Shown here: piece after piece, positions 61,501-64,000 of the stretch
Numbering within the stretch: position 1 is the stretch's first letter
Layout: every line of letters starts with the position of its first letter
Source of the DNA: Shumkonia mesophila
Lineage (GTDB): Bacteria > Pseudomonadota > Alphaproteobacteria > Rhodospirillales > Shumkoniaceae
Direction of reading: 5' to 3'
Assembly (NCBI RefSeq): GCF_026163695.1
Contig: NZ_JAOTID010000001.1
Span: 248,001 to 312,000 of the forward strand
Length of the DNA: 64,000 nucleotides
Program-made: the position numbers and the translations under genes
The notes under the pieces: model-generated
What the model was told of the DNA's origin: nothing
The model's database searches: none
The model's input: only the letters and a program-made list of their open reading frames with translations

Positions 61501-64000
61501 GGTAAGGGTGACGTTGCCGGCGCCGGTGATGATCTGGCCGTCGCCCTGGGCGGCGGTCAGCGTCAGGGTCTGCCCGGAGGCGACCTGGAATTCGTCGACG
61601 ACGTCGAAGTTGGCGGCCGTGATATTGATGCTGGCCGTCACCGTGGCGGTGACGGTGCCGGCCGCCGTGACGCCCGTCAGAACCGTCGCGGCGGTCAGGC
61701 CGGCGACGGTGACGTTGCCGGCGCCCGCGATGGCGGTGCCGTCGGCCTGGCCGGCGGACAGAGTCAGAGTCTGGCCGGAGGCGACGGTGACGGCGAAGGC
61801 GCCGAGGTCGGTGCCGGCGTCGAGCACGGCCGTCGCCGTCACCTGGACGGTCTTGGTCCCGGTCACCGCGATGGCGGAAAGATCGACCTCGGCGGCGCCG
61901 AGGCCGGTAACGATGACGGCCCCGTTGCCGGTGACGATCAGGGTATCGGCCTGCGCCGCGGACAGGGTGAACGTCGCCCCAGTGACGGTGACGTCGAAAT
62001 CGCCGAGGTCGGTGCCGGCGGCCAGCGTCAGCGAGCTGCCGACCTGCAAGGTCTTGGCGCCGTCGACGGCGACCCCGGAAAGGTCGACCGCCGTCAGGCC
62101 GAGGTTGGTGACGGTGACGGCGCCGGCGCCGCTGATATCCAGGCCGTTGGCCTGCGCCGCCGTCAGGGTCAGCGTGCCGGCATCGACAACGATGTCGAAG
62201 CCGCCGAGCTTGGTGCCGGAAGCCAGGGTCGTCGAGCCGCCCACGTGCGCCTCGAGGGCGCCGGTCGCCGTGACGGTCGAAAGATCGACCGCGGTGGCGC
62301 CAAGGCCGGTGACGGTGACGCCGCCGGCGCCGGAAATCGCGTGGCCGGCGGCCTGGGCCGCCGACAGGGTCAGGACATGGCCGCCGTCCACCGCCAGGCC
62401 GAAGGTGCCGAGGTTGGTGTCGGCGTGGAGCGTGGTGTCGGCGGTTACGGCGATGCTGCGGCCGCCGGTGACCGTGACCTTGGAAAGGTCGACGGCCGCG
62501 CTGCCGAGGCCGGTGACGGCGACGGCGCCGGCGCCGGTGATCGGGGTGCCGGAGGCCAGGGCGGCGGTGAGAGTGAGAGTCTGGCCGGTGGCGACCTGGA
62601 ACGCCTCGACCGTGTCGAGGTTGGCGTTGGCGGAAATGTCGACGCTGCCGGTCACTGTCGCCGTCAGGATGCCGGCGGGATCGACGGCGGAAAGGTCGGT
62701 GGCGGCGGCAAGCCCGATGACGGTGACCGCGCCGGCGCCGCCGATGGTGGCGCCATCCGCCTGCGTCGCGGCGAGGGTCAGCGCGCCGGTCACCGTGACC
62801 GCGACGTCGCCCAGGATGGTGCCGGCGGCAAGCGTAACGGTGCCCGCGACGGCGGCGCTGGCCGAGGCGGCGATGCCCGAAAGGTCGGCCGTGGCGGCGG
62901 CGAGGTCGGTGACGACGACGGAACCGGTGCCGCCGATGGTCTTGCCGCTGGCCTGCGCGGCGCTGAGGGTCAGGGTATGCGCGGCGGTGTCGACGGTGAA
63001 GCCGCCGAGGTTGGCGCCGGCGGCCAGCGTGGCATCGTCCGCCAGCAGGGCGGTCTTGGCGCCGGTGACCGCGATGGTCGAAAGATTCACGTCGAGGGCG
63101 TCGCCGGCCAGCCCGGCGACGGTGACCGCGCCGGCGCCGGTGATCGGCAGCCCGGCCGCCTGCGCGGCGCCAAGCGTCAGCGTGCCGGTGCTGGCGACCT
63201 GATAGGCATCGACGGCGTCGAGATCGGTGTTGAGGGTGATGTCGACGGTACCCGTGACCGTGGCGGTCAGCGTGCCGGTGGTGGTGACGCCGGAAAGGTC
63301 GGTGTCGCCCGCCAGCCCGGCAACGTAAAGGTTGCCGGCGCCGCCGACGGCGCGGCCGTCGGCCTGGGCTTCGGACAGGGTGAGCGTGCGCCCGGCGGGA
63401 ACCGCGAAGGCGATGCCGGCGTCGATGGCCCCGAAGGTCATCGCCGAAGCGTCGCCGCCGAAGGTGAGCGTCGCCGAGGTGGCGCCGTCCGCCAGGGTGA
63501 CGTCGCGCCCGTCGAGTTGGGCGCGGCTGAGGCTGACGTTGGCGCCCTCGTCAAGGACGAGGTCGACGGACCCGAGATCGGTGAGGCTGTCGAGCGCGAA
63601 CGCGCCGGAAACCGTGGCGCTCGCGGTCAGCGTCCCGGCGATGCCGGAAAGATCGACCGCGGCGGTGCCGAGGTCGGTGATCTCCACCGAACCCGTGCCG
63701 GTGATGGTCATACCGTCGGCCTGGGCGGCCGTCAGGGTAAGGGTGGCGCCTGCGGCAACGGTGAGGCTGACGTTGCCGAGATCCACGGCCGACAGATCGG
63801 TAAGATCCAGGTTTTCCCCGGTAGCAACTTGGATCGTTACGCTGGCCGCCGTGATGCCAGACAGGTTGAGATCCGTCAGACCATTATCCAGCGCATCCGC
63901 CAAGTCGGTAATCGCGACAGTCCCGGTACCGATGATGGTACCGCCATTGGCCTGAGCGGCGGTCAGCGTCAGGATATGGCCACTGGTATCGATCGAATAA
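46156..64000 (-). CDS. Giant modular RTX / beta-helix protein, 5' end outside the window
   Basis: More than 5,940 codons are open from 64000 to the TAA at 46156, so the N-terminus lies beyond the window. The TTG at 63901-63903 is only an internal Leu: residues before it continue the same repeat pattern (LTLTAAQANG). Order from N to C: a beta-solenoid array of about 18 units, domain A copy 1, RTX, domain B copy 1, a second short repeat array interrupted by a jelly-roll-like domain, domain A copy 2, RTX, beta-helix modules separated by RTX blocks, domain B copy 2, domain A copy 3, more beta-helix/RTX modules, and a T1SS-type C-terminus. Composition is Asp/Gly/Thr-rich with almost no Cys. It is probably a calcium-stiffened secreted adhesin or matrix protein exported by a type I system not visible here. 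Confidence 0.9.
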   Translation of the reverse strand, partial: YSIDTSGHILTLTAAQANGGTIIGTGTVAITDLADALDNGLTDLNLSGITAASVTIQVATGENLDLTDLSAVDLGNVSLTVAAGATLTLTAAQADGMTITGTGSVEITDLGTAAVDLSGIAGTLTASATVSGAFALDSLTDLGSVDLVLDEGANVSLSRAQLDGRDVTLADGATSATLTFGGDASAMTFGAIDAGIAFAVPAGRTLTLSEAQADGRAVGGAGNLYVAGLAGDTDLSGVTTTGTLTATVTGTVDITLNTDLDAVDAYQVASTGTLTLGAAQAAGLPITGAGAVTVAGLAGDALDVNLSTIAVTGAKTALLADDATLAAGANLGGFTVDTAAHTLTLSAAQASGKTIGGTGSVVVTDLAAATADLSGIAASASAAVAGTVTLAAGTILGDVAVTVTGALTLAATQADGATIGGAGAVTVIGLAAATDLSAVDPAGILTATVTGSVDISANANLDTVEAFQVATGQTLTLTAALASGTPITGAGAVAVTGLGSAAVDLSKVTVTGGRSIAVTADTTLHADTNLGTFGLAVDGGHVLTLSAAQAAGHAISGAGGVTVTGLGATAVDLSTVTATGALEAHVGGSTTLASGTKLGGFDIVVDAGTLTLTAAQANGLDISGAGAVTVTNLGLTAVDLSGVAVDGAKTLQVGSSLTLAAGTDLGDFDVTVTGATFTLSAAQADTLIVTGNGAVIVTGLGAAEVDLSAIAVTGTKTVQVTATAVLDAGTDLGAFAVTVASGQTLTLSAGQADGTAIAGAGNVTVAGLTAATVLTGVTAAGTVTATVTASINITAANFDVVDEFQVASGQTLTLTAAQGDGQIITGAGNVTLTGLGETAVDLSAITATGTLTAAIVGDITLAAATDLGHVTLTVAAGNTLTLTAAQADGVTITGNGAVVITGDSVEGIDLSGIDPALAVTLPPTDEILTLDGPKELTVAEAMAYDEITGTGTLVLTGNAEASFDSLLSKITGDIDFAVQDGGMLYLTAEQANGREIGGGGTLVVTGAFEGEADFSGITSSLDLSGATLAGGLSLPADVEAGKTLTLTAEQADGQTVVGDGAVAITGEVTGSVDLTAIATTLEFAEVTLTVAAGAELKMTAEQVDGANIDVDPDATLVVDVAFDELDSDNEALPVYDLAGVTVGGHNILSDLVDVWNHVEIASGSDADKFKLFWTNQDAAYYASAPLGQNADVNRAGVELANLYVDYLDGADNVLGTADDNPPILDVVQTKILVGGEGTPAFDSRQQSLHENLLNNLSDAAINSRFLNKVPPLEDPRSPEAQEFGDRPALPGYLEDGVYPDLTASAVIAWDIAHGIAYPDTLPGPYAGLNGDNTLTGTAADNYLYGGGGNDVIDGGAGTDTVAYNGERGGFDLSYDSEAGTWIVDGDEGTDTLANVEKIVFGDGSTLAFNATLANGFNVGTGNASTGFVIDTNPDGIEVGLKAKEAYLGNDLSPDMGSYHAEAGAGQQSAVPGNIDPLRAKWNIEYSIDLTDSGKTIGDFDVKLALDTNPASGEGTPFVLDFNAIPGYTPEQQDAVSDLTVLQDSQNLGFDFWDDFFSGFGFDPRMPGEYRFTLTVADPVSGELVGETTIVVDVQPGAIVDGSREEEDDGEADAHGVAQYATLQAAIAAAAAGDVIVANDADAETLILDKALTLLTGSEPGEYDYAGIVYDDDGVLRIDMSALPADTLDLSGLNPTVALEVAGLGEDNTLILSAAQADGLTVDGDGTVVVTGTVEDGDFSAITANLDLSGATLTGDFILNEEVGAERTLTLTAAQASGQNIGGEGTVTIAGDVAGIVNLTGIAASLTFGEAPLNIGDGAQLTLTAEQANGREIGGDGTLVVTGTFEDDADFSGIASSLDLSGATLAGGFSLPDEVEAGKTLTLTAEQAHEQSVGGDGTVIIGGTFADGFDNEVVLDEDGGWIVDRSEPAGFEVDDTTFEGNPVLKQGISEDDKTSQAFYQTQGRQFDLLDGATEMSVDLYIPSNWSPSEDGSFRWAGFWGVATDAAGEIVNYPIIEFSTLNGVATFRAWESDSGWHDFGLPSDFAYDQFYTLTVTLQADGTFLYQVGDATYTSGVYDAVEIDKVILQGYNQVPDDPDAGRTYDIYWDNLEAGPAVYVGEDTDLSGIEGTLEFADDTVFVAEGATLTLTAEQADGQTVVGDGTVAITGDVTGSVDLTGIAATLEFAESPLVVAADAELKMTAEQVDGASIDVDPDATLVVDVAFDALSTENQALPNIDISNITVDGSNSPEAVWDVVDVTGTEADKFKLFWISLDQKYYATSPLGSDVGINQAFAELGNLYVAYLEAGGAPILDVVQTKTGTPNYAGRQQSLHDNILGNLQDGVIVGRFGSDPANDPRSEAAKVFGSRPYFEGTVNASTGLYSNAAALAAVIGWDLAHGYDYTADLDGPYAVLDEANAFTGTGVDNYYYGGDGADTLVGAGGTDTLYGGDGDDTLTGGTGADVLDGGAGLDTASYADSAEGVTVDLGSTAAQSGGDALGDTLSGIENVTGSGLADTLTGDAGDNVLTGGAGDDTLSGGAGNDTLLGGDGDDTLTGGAGDDTIDGGAGDDTAVYETALTTSDVSYDAGSGQWTVSAGTEGTDHVSAVEAIQHGGEGRILLVGGNSHYATIQSAIDAAAEGDTILIAPGTYAENLAIATDGIKLVGSEGTVIAGTITGTPPVSGDLDVWLETATGYSGTDGITIAADNVTLEGLTLTGFKNAIVLGTTDGTTIADVDITQSITGITNGYPTMNGVGPTITNLTIEGGSITHGYQGITINASKQDADGDGDGTTFVGTGAFEDVTISGLTFEHLNEKGVYLEQAQDLLITGVEMTDVGEYGRNTPFGGNGVYGNGIELNVKYGDYSNITITDFTLTDVGHSYGADTTSDPTGAAIAIKARDDGTNYGNPAATLTGVTISDGTIDGTYNGIKFTDAGASDVTIEDVAVTDYGNAPYFNASPIAVTLVMTDGADTFDGAASSQAGSAGFIIESGAGNDTVTGGAGTDTLIGGTGDDTLDGGDADDVASFDGDWAGYAVTANENGTITVTDTDAANGDEGTDTLSNVEVLKFADGFHVLPGMSIQAAIDAASDGDTIYVAAGTYDLSETIVIDKSITLLGAQADVDPRTAAGLRTAGGAGESIIDGGGTLANLIVIAADGVTVSGFEVRNGTGDLIRSNETTDLIEDPVVSYNIVHGSTGDEGVQLKSTDGARVEFNVVYDTEGDGINLSGNEETHSVDGTIANNEVHDLGSPDAGIYVYNAEGTTISGNLVYNIEANDGIKVGDKGGSDAATTGATVTGNTVHDTAQDGITVYMSDVVVSDNDVSGSNSENGAIYVSYNVTGVDITGNTIHDNGADGDGRDTYAIRIGKDGYEPSDVTIEGNTFDDNEAQVFDNSGDIDLAAVLLNNTFVDGEGALVVGGNVIWSSYEDAVANAAPGADIVVASDYGVTKYDAQIAHAAPEVGGGTDGFHPGSGNSDINFTVTDNPTAGIEAALRAKLRYNGDLDPDGSTYYAETGITTSSGGVVGALWNLDYSVISYGEDATIADYDVKITVEFVGLDGTRTTVLADFDVNDFEDRVNEDYYDGTANGTSGLQNSQNLKWLAADGAFDPDAAGTYELTLTVTDIASGDVVAETQTAVKTADIIVANTADPDHDVNHDSISAAVADAEVGDVILVKGGFATTETTLTLDKAVTIMGADATLATEAAVYVDADGVLQIDMSKLPASYTSVDLSGLGADADVAFVNLGNLTQITTAEGQDITLDATQIDVISQANGTLTIVGDGAVDVINAGLTLPADGAAASVENLLGLEFAGLEKSLIPDNLTVDGSHTDAFAAFWIQLDQLYVGSGDYYNVAINTSFVSLGNDYAAYLQAGGQALLDIVKVPSGRAQSLHDNLLGNLGDGAIAGRFGTDPEDDPRTEAGEDFGTRPYFDGKVDADGEYTAIKVSAVIGWDVAHDVTYPDTLPDPYAVLDDANTLNGTAGTDYFFGGGGDDTITGGAGTDTASFQGERADYTIADDGAGHLTVTDINAADGNAGVDTVSGVETLAFADGGRVLIVGADSAYATIQAAIDAASDGDTIFVAAGTYQEQLTIDGKDITIQGAGQGQTILLSPDVADLLINIVDTARNVSSHAIIGITNDANVTITGLTVDGNAQGAVSTGQFVGIYALNSDLDVNDVHVTEVDEIAGATASGNQRNHSIVANSHAGAEGHTLTVENSLIDNFQKSAIFAAGPTLTVDIHDNEIIGAGPGVQAQNGIQIGSAGNQAGTDGTIANNIISGLGVTGPVSNGLGSAVLAYNAGSEVAVNGNTITGTDLPSYGVVFINTDSPVANGNEISSTMYALVQDGTFTTPLSHQDNVYTDNDTNVALVANGSGAVTFSGSEGVDELWGGAGDDTLIGGAGADILDGGDGNDTASYAGSAEGVTVDLGLSTAQVSSGDASGDTLSDIENLVGSAHNDTLTGGAGANMLTGGAGNDTLDGGAGADVAGFSGAFGDYTIALNDSDGTFTVTGTDGTDTLTGVEALSFAGSTGKVLLVGGSGYTTIQAAIDAASAGDTIFIGAGTYTLTATLNVNKDVTLLGESEDGVIIDANAVSGYGILLTASGATLSDFTLNGPATAGASSYGLKVSPNGTADAISDITLQNLTVAESYKTQIDLNGVHDSTLSNITVDGTGTASGNGLTLTDSSNIIVNDLETIANPWGGVAIYTDGTYYAGGSDGITFTGSFSATESAATNGASPIYIQLTGNVYEVTNLTLPDGYGYAVTNSEFRPEGGEFTFFFDSQTDATAFGDLLEATAGTSLVSGPGIDTLTGDDSADYLFGAAGDDTLIGNAGDDRLSGGTGDDTLNGGDGTADSAVFAGDRADYTLGLDADGHVTVTDTNTTNGNDGTDTLIDVETLKFADGSTTLLIVNSADPSAYATIQDAINAAGEGDTIVVAPGTGPYAPFATSFGGPANLTIIAPEGATIDGSSVPSNGRILDLRADGTVLEGFTIEGPGADAGVSVGISISGQNVTVEHNTISDVLTGIQTTTQYAAGNATITGNTVTAEYGISLQNTGNTVSWNIVTAEDEGLGVKAGANSLDHNTFTIDAGGDALGLYAGAVVTTLATSFNTVKVGVGTDLKDAVDLAGTDGTVDLAAGIYEQVVTLDKAGLTLTSSADAVLTVNGTTRIDAVTINADDVTVSGLTIQGPVPDGVSYLTYAWGSEITRGIVVRNGADDFTITDNVIQDVRNGILIDGRNANSTVTDNTIDNTKSGISIQYTDGAGIAISGNVEGTYGNEWGLNIHLNGHMVDGAIVSNATPISAAPTADWQQALLNNSDANDDWSVQDQAYTSANRTHVTVDDTGSTTSQGSALTPVTLQVGLDAVVAGGEVHVNAGDYSGEDGVVHTQGLTVTGDAGANGVTLTLADGITGVTLLGEADVSVTGNALANTLTGGAGDDVLVGGGGDDTLAGGDGSDTAVFSGDSADYGTDALTVTNGVVSGTLVNATDGTDTLSNVEVLKFADGFRVLDGMSIQAAIDAAQPGDTIVVEAGTYDEQLLVNKANLTITGLDGAKIEVTLPETTVFADRTVAFTVAANGVAISGFEVVGPLSAAFTDLDFATQGYIYGVFVNKNVQDLTLSDNTIYDVRTGVTFEGNNTADVSGNDIYNTRGAFLIRSDGIDLDDNSFGTVGNEWDVTYLAGTQDGAYFISPFESTTDYGQEMMELSAANNDMTIVDRRYGMNGDITNQYAVGTEEHDLASDFANRSHVEVLAGADNTLGPTTGEPVTRGNGLGHPRVPLDSLQDGVDAVVAGGHVHVQAGDYSAEDVVIRSEGITIDGDALATGINVELGAGIANVTLLGAADFTATGNALDNILSGGDGDDIFIGGDGNDTFTGGAGDDVFAFMADDSGIDTVTDFEEGDSLDFSDILSDAHELIFENDGAGNAQISYQGEVLAIVQDTARDSLTVDDSGNVVLADSAV
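46540..49290 (-). other. Beta-helix modules 5 to 7
   Basis: Three further modules begin YATIQDAINAAGEGDTIVVA (about 49290), a divergent one near 48700 (GIYEQVVTLDKAGLTL), and MSIQAAIDAAQPGDTIVVEA (about 47500). The last two share the VTVSGLTIQGP, YGNEWGLN and DAVVAGGxVHVxAGDYS landmarks with the second beta-helix of the 1,133-aa protein. Confidence 0.75.
49640..50430 (-). other. Right-handed beta-helix module 4
   Basis: Begins YTTIQAAIDAASAGDTIFIG. Rungs such as ATLSDFTLNGPATAG, ISDITLQNLTVAES and STLSNITVDGTG. An RTX block follows at 49440-49600. Confidence 0.72.
50900..51870 (-). other. Right-handed beta-helix module 3
   Basis: Begins YATIQAAIDAASDGDTIFVAAGTY. Rungs such as VTITGLTVDGNAQ, TLTVENSLIDNF, DGTIANNIISGLG and VNGNTITGTDLP. 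An RTX block follows at 50480-50890. Confidence 0.75.
52105..52570 (-). other. Domain A, copy 3
   Basis: About 155 aa. AFAAFWIQLDQLYVG, SLGNDYAAYLQAGG, LLDIVKV, RAQSLHDNLLGNLGDG, RFGTDPEDDPRT, FGTRPYFDG, AVIGWDVAHD and YPDTLPDPYAVLDDAN. It is followed by an RTX block as in the other two copies. Confidence 0.7.
53090..53625 (-). other. Domain B, copy 2
   Basis: GIEAALRAKLRYNGD, YYAETGI, LWNLDYSVISYG, DYDVKITVEF, LQNSQNLKW, FDPDAAGTYELTLTVTD and AETQTAV align with copy 1 at 59205-59755. Confidence 0.65.
53640..54800 (-). other. Right-handed beta-helix module 2
   Basis: Begins MSIQAAIDAASDGDTIYVAAGTY. Rungs include VTVSGFEVRNGTG, NNEVHDLGSPDAG, TISGNLVYNIEAN and VTGNTVHDTAQDG, with the N-rich ladder typical of NosD-like beta-helices. 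Confidence 0.78.
55080..56160 (-). other. Right-handed beta-helix module 1
   Basis: Begins YATIQSAIDAAAEGDTILIA and continues with irregular 20-25 residue rungs (VTLEGLTLTGF, ITNLTIEGGSI, DVTISGLTF, TGVTISDGTIDG), as in pectate-lyase-like folds. No catalytic residues of pectate lyases were recognised. Confidence 0.75.
56200..56760 (-). other. Largest RTX nonapeptide block of the giant protein
   Basis: About 12 or more GGxGxDxLx repeats, interrupted by a DTASYADSAEGVTVDL spacer of the kind found between RTX blocks. These bind calcium and fold as a parallel beta-roll. Smaller blocks occur near 59800-60000, 54920-55070, 51960-52090, 50480-50890, 49440-49600, 47650-47780 and 46390-46520. Confidence 0.85.
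56760..57285 (-). other. Domain A, copy 2
   Basis: About 175 aa. KFKLFWISLDQKYY, ELGNLYVAYLEAGG, PILDVVQTK, RQQSLHDNILGNLQ, RFGSDPANDPRS, FGSRPYFEG, AVIGWDLAHG and DGPYAVLDEAN align position by position with copies 1 and 3. An RTX block follows directly. Confidence 0.7.
57331..58537 (-). repeat. Second copy of the duplicated segment, split by 792 nt
   Basis: The same 415-nt unit as 60631-61045, but interrupted by 792 extra nt (exactly 264 codons) encoding a jelly-roll-like domain. The 16-nt CCTGCTCGGCGGTCAG occurs at both junctions (57549-57564 and 58341-58356). It encodes the recurrent LTAEQA core, so the insertion is bounded by repeat motifs. Confidence 0.75.
57660..58285 (-). other. Jelly-roll / concanavalin-like domain in the giant protein
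   Basis: About 208 aa. Beta-rich, with SVDLYIPSNW, FRWAGFWGVA, FSTLNGVATFRAW, FYTLTVTLQADGTFLYQVG and IYWDNLEAG. The pattern is like LamG or carbohydrate-binding jelly rolls, so glycan binding is possible. It is the only such domain seen in the window. Confidence 0.6.
59205..59755 (-). other. Domain B, copy 1 (beta-sandwich-like)
   Basis: About 180 aa with GIEVGLKAKEAY, a SYHAEAG motif, KWNIEYSIDLTD, DFDVKLALD, DSQNLGFDF, and FDPRMPGEYRFTLTVAD followed by ETTIVVDV. Predicted beta-sandwich. The second copy is at 53090-53625. Confidence 0.65.
60010..60595 (-). other. Domain A, copy 1 (unrecognised domain)
   Basis: About 195 aa. Key positions are KFKLFW, YYAS-PLG, ANLYVDYL, PILDVVQTK, RQQSLHENLLNNL, a DPRS motif, FGDRP, AVIAWDIAHG and YPDTLPGPYA. 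It precedes an RTX block. Richer in helix-formers, Trp and Tyr than the rest of the protein. I do not recognise the family. Confidence 0.7.
60631..61045 (-). repeat. Intact copy of a duplicated 415-nt segment
   Basis: Positions 60631-60864 align without gaps to 57331-57564 (offset 3,300 nt), and 60849-61045 align without gaps to 58341-58537 (offset 2,508 nt), at high nucleotide identity by eye. It spans repeat units ending in LTAEQANG, LTAEQADG and MTAEQVDG. Confidence 0.8.
60640..64000 (-). repeat. Beta-solenoid repeat array 1 of the giant protein
   Basis: About 18 degenerate units of 55-75 aa, each with a core LTLTAAQADG followed by ITGxGxVxVTGL and a VDLS segment. Units differ in length, and the periodic Leu/Val/Ile strands separated by Gly suggest a solenoid. 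It continues past the window end. A second short array of six units lies at about 57330-58960. Confidence 0.8.

Noticed and set aside
63901-63903. TTG as the start codon of the giant gene
   Set aside because: The 32 codons before it stay open to the window end and encode the same repeat motif, so it is internal.
46156-64000. CRISPR array or tandem satellite
   Set aside because: The repetition is degenerate, of varying unit length and codon-phased, within an open reading frame; there are no short constant repeats with unique spacers.

Overview
The window looks like a high-GC alphaproteobacterial chromosome, most probably Rhodospirillales-like. This is inferred from gene content and order (full ccm cluster, fixNOQP-GHIS-type cco cluster, DUF2336 protein, Suv3-like helicase / S4 / FdxA / CarD neighbourhood, IalB- and NikR-type proteins), not from a database search. 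Coding density is high, many genes overlap by 4 nt, and GTG/TTG starts are common.

Layout. (1) Positions 1-6235, minus strand: a cytochrome c maturation operon, ccmA-B-C-D-E-F-G-H-I, with ccmI cut by the window edge. (2) 6236-13320: a 430-nt gap, aconitase acnA, a ParDE-type toxin-antitoxin pair with a palindromic operator, a DUF1223 protein, htpG, and a YbhB/YbcL protein. (3) 13407-21430: pcm, a Suv3-like RNA helicase, an S4 RNA-binding protein, an IalB-like lipoprotein, a TerB-like protein, ferredoxin fdxA, carD, a metallophosphatase-fold protein that has lost most of its metal ligands, and a DUF2336 protein. (4) 21423-27109: a four-PAS GGDEF-EAL protein, a proline iminopeptidase with no canonical start codon, a PagL-like lipid A deacylase, tRNA-Arg(CCT) and an aldo/keto reductase. 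(5) 27509-36745: the cbb3 oxidase genes ccoNOQP, the assembly genes ccoG, ccoH/fixH, ccoI and ccoS, a SafE-like membrane protein and a SCO protein. (6) 36861-42261: three response regulators in a row, a MarR-like regulator, leucyl aminopeptidase, a GST, a PCu(A)C copper chaperone, a 26-bp inverted-repeat element and nikR. (7) 42380-64000, minus strand: two large type I-secreted RTX/parallel beta-helix proteins. The second exceeds 5,900 residues and its 5' end lies outside the window.

How it fits together. ccm supplies covalent haem c to CcoO and CcoP. CcoG/H/I/S, the SCO protein, the SafE-like protein and PCu(A)C are the expected copper-delivery and assembly set for the high-affinity cbb3 oxidase, so much of the window serves microaerobic respiration. 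The FixJ-type regulators next to the cco block suggest, but do not prove, redox or oxygen control.

The least explained part is the giant protein. It is a mosaic of a beta-solenoid repeat array, a roughly 155-195 aa domain present three times, a second domain present twice, a jelly-roll-like domain inserted in frame inside a duplicated segment, about seven beta-helix modules separated by RTX calcium-binding blocks, and a C-terminal type I secretion region shared with its smaller paralogue. No T1SS transporter genes are visible here.
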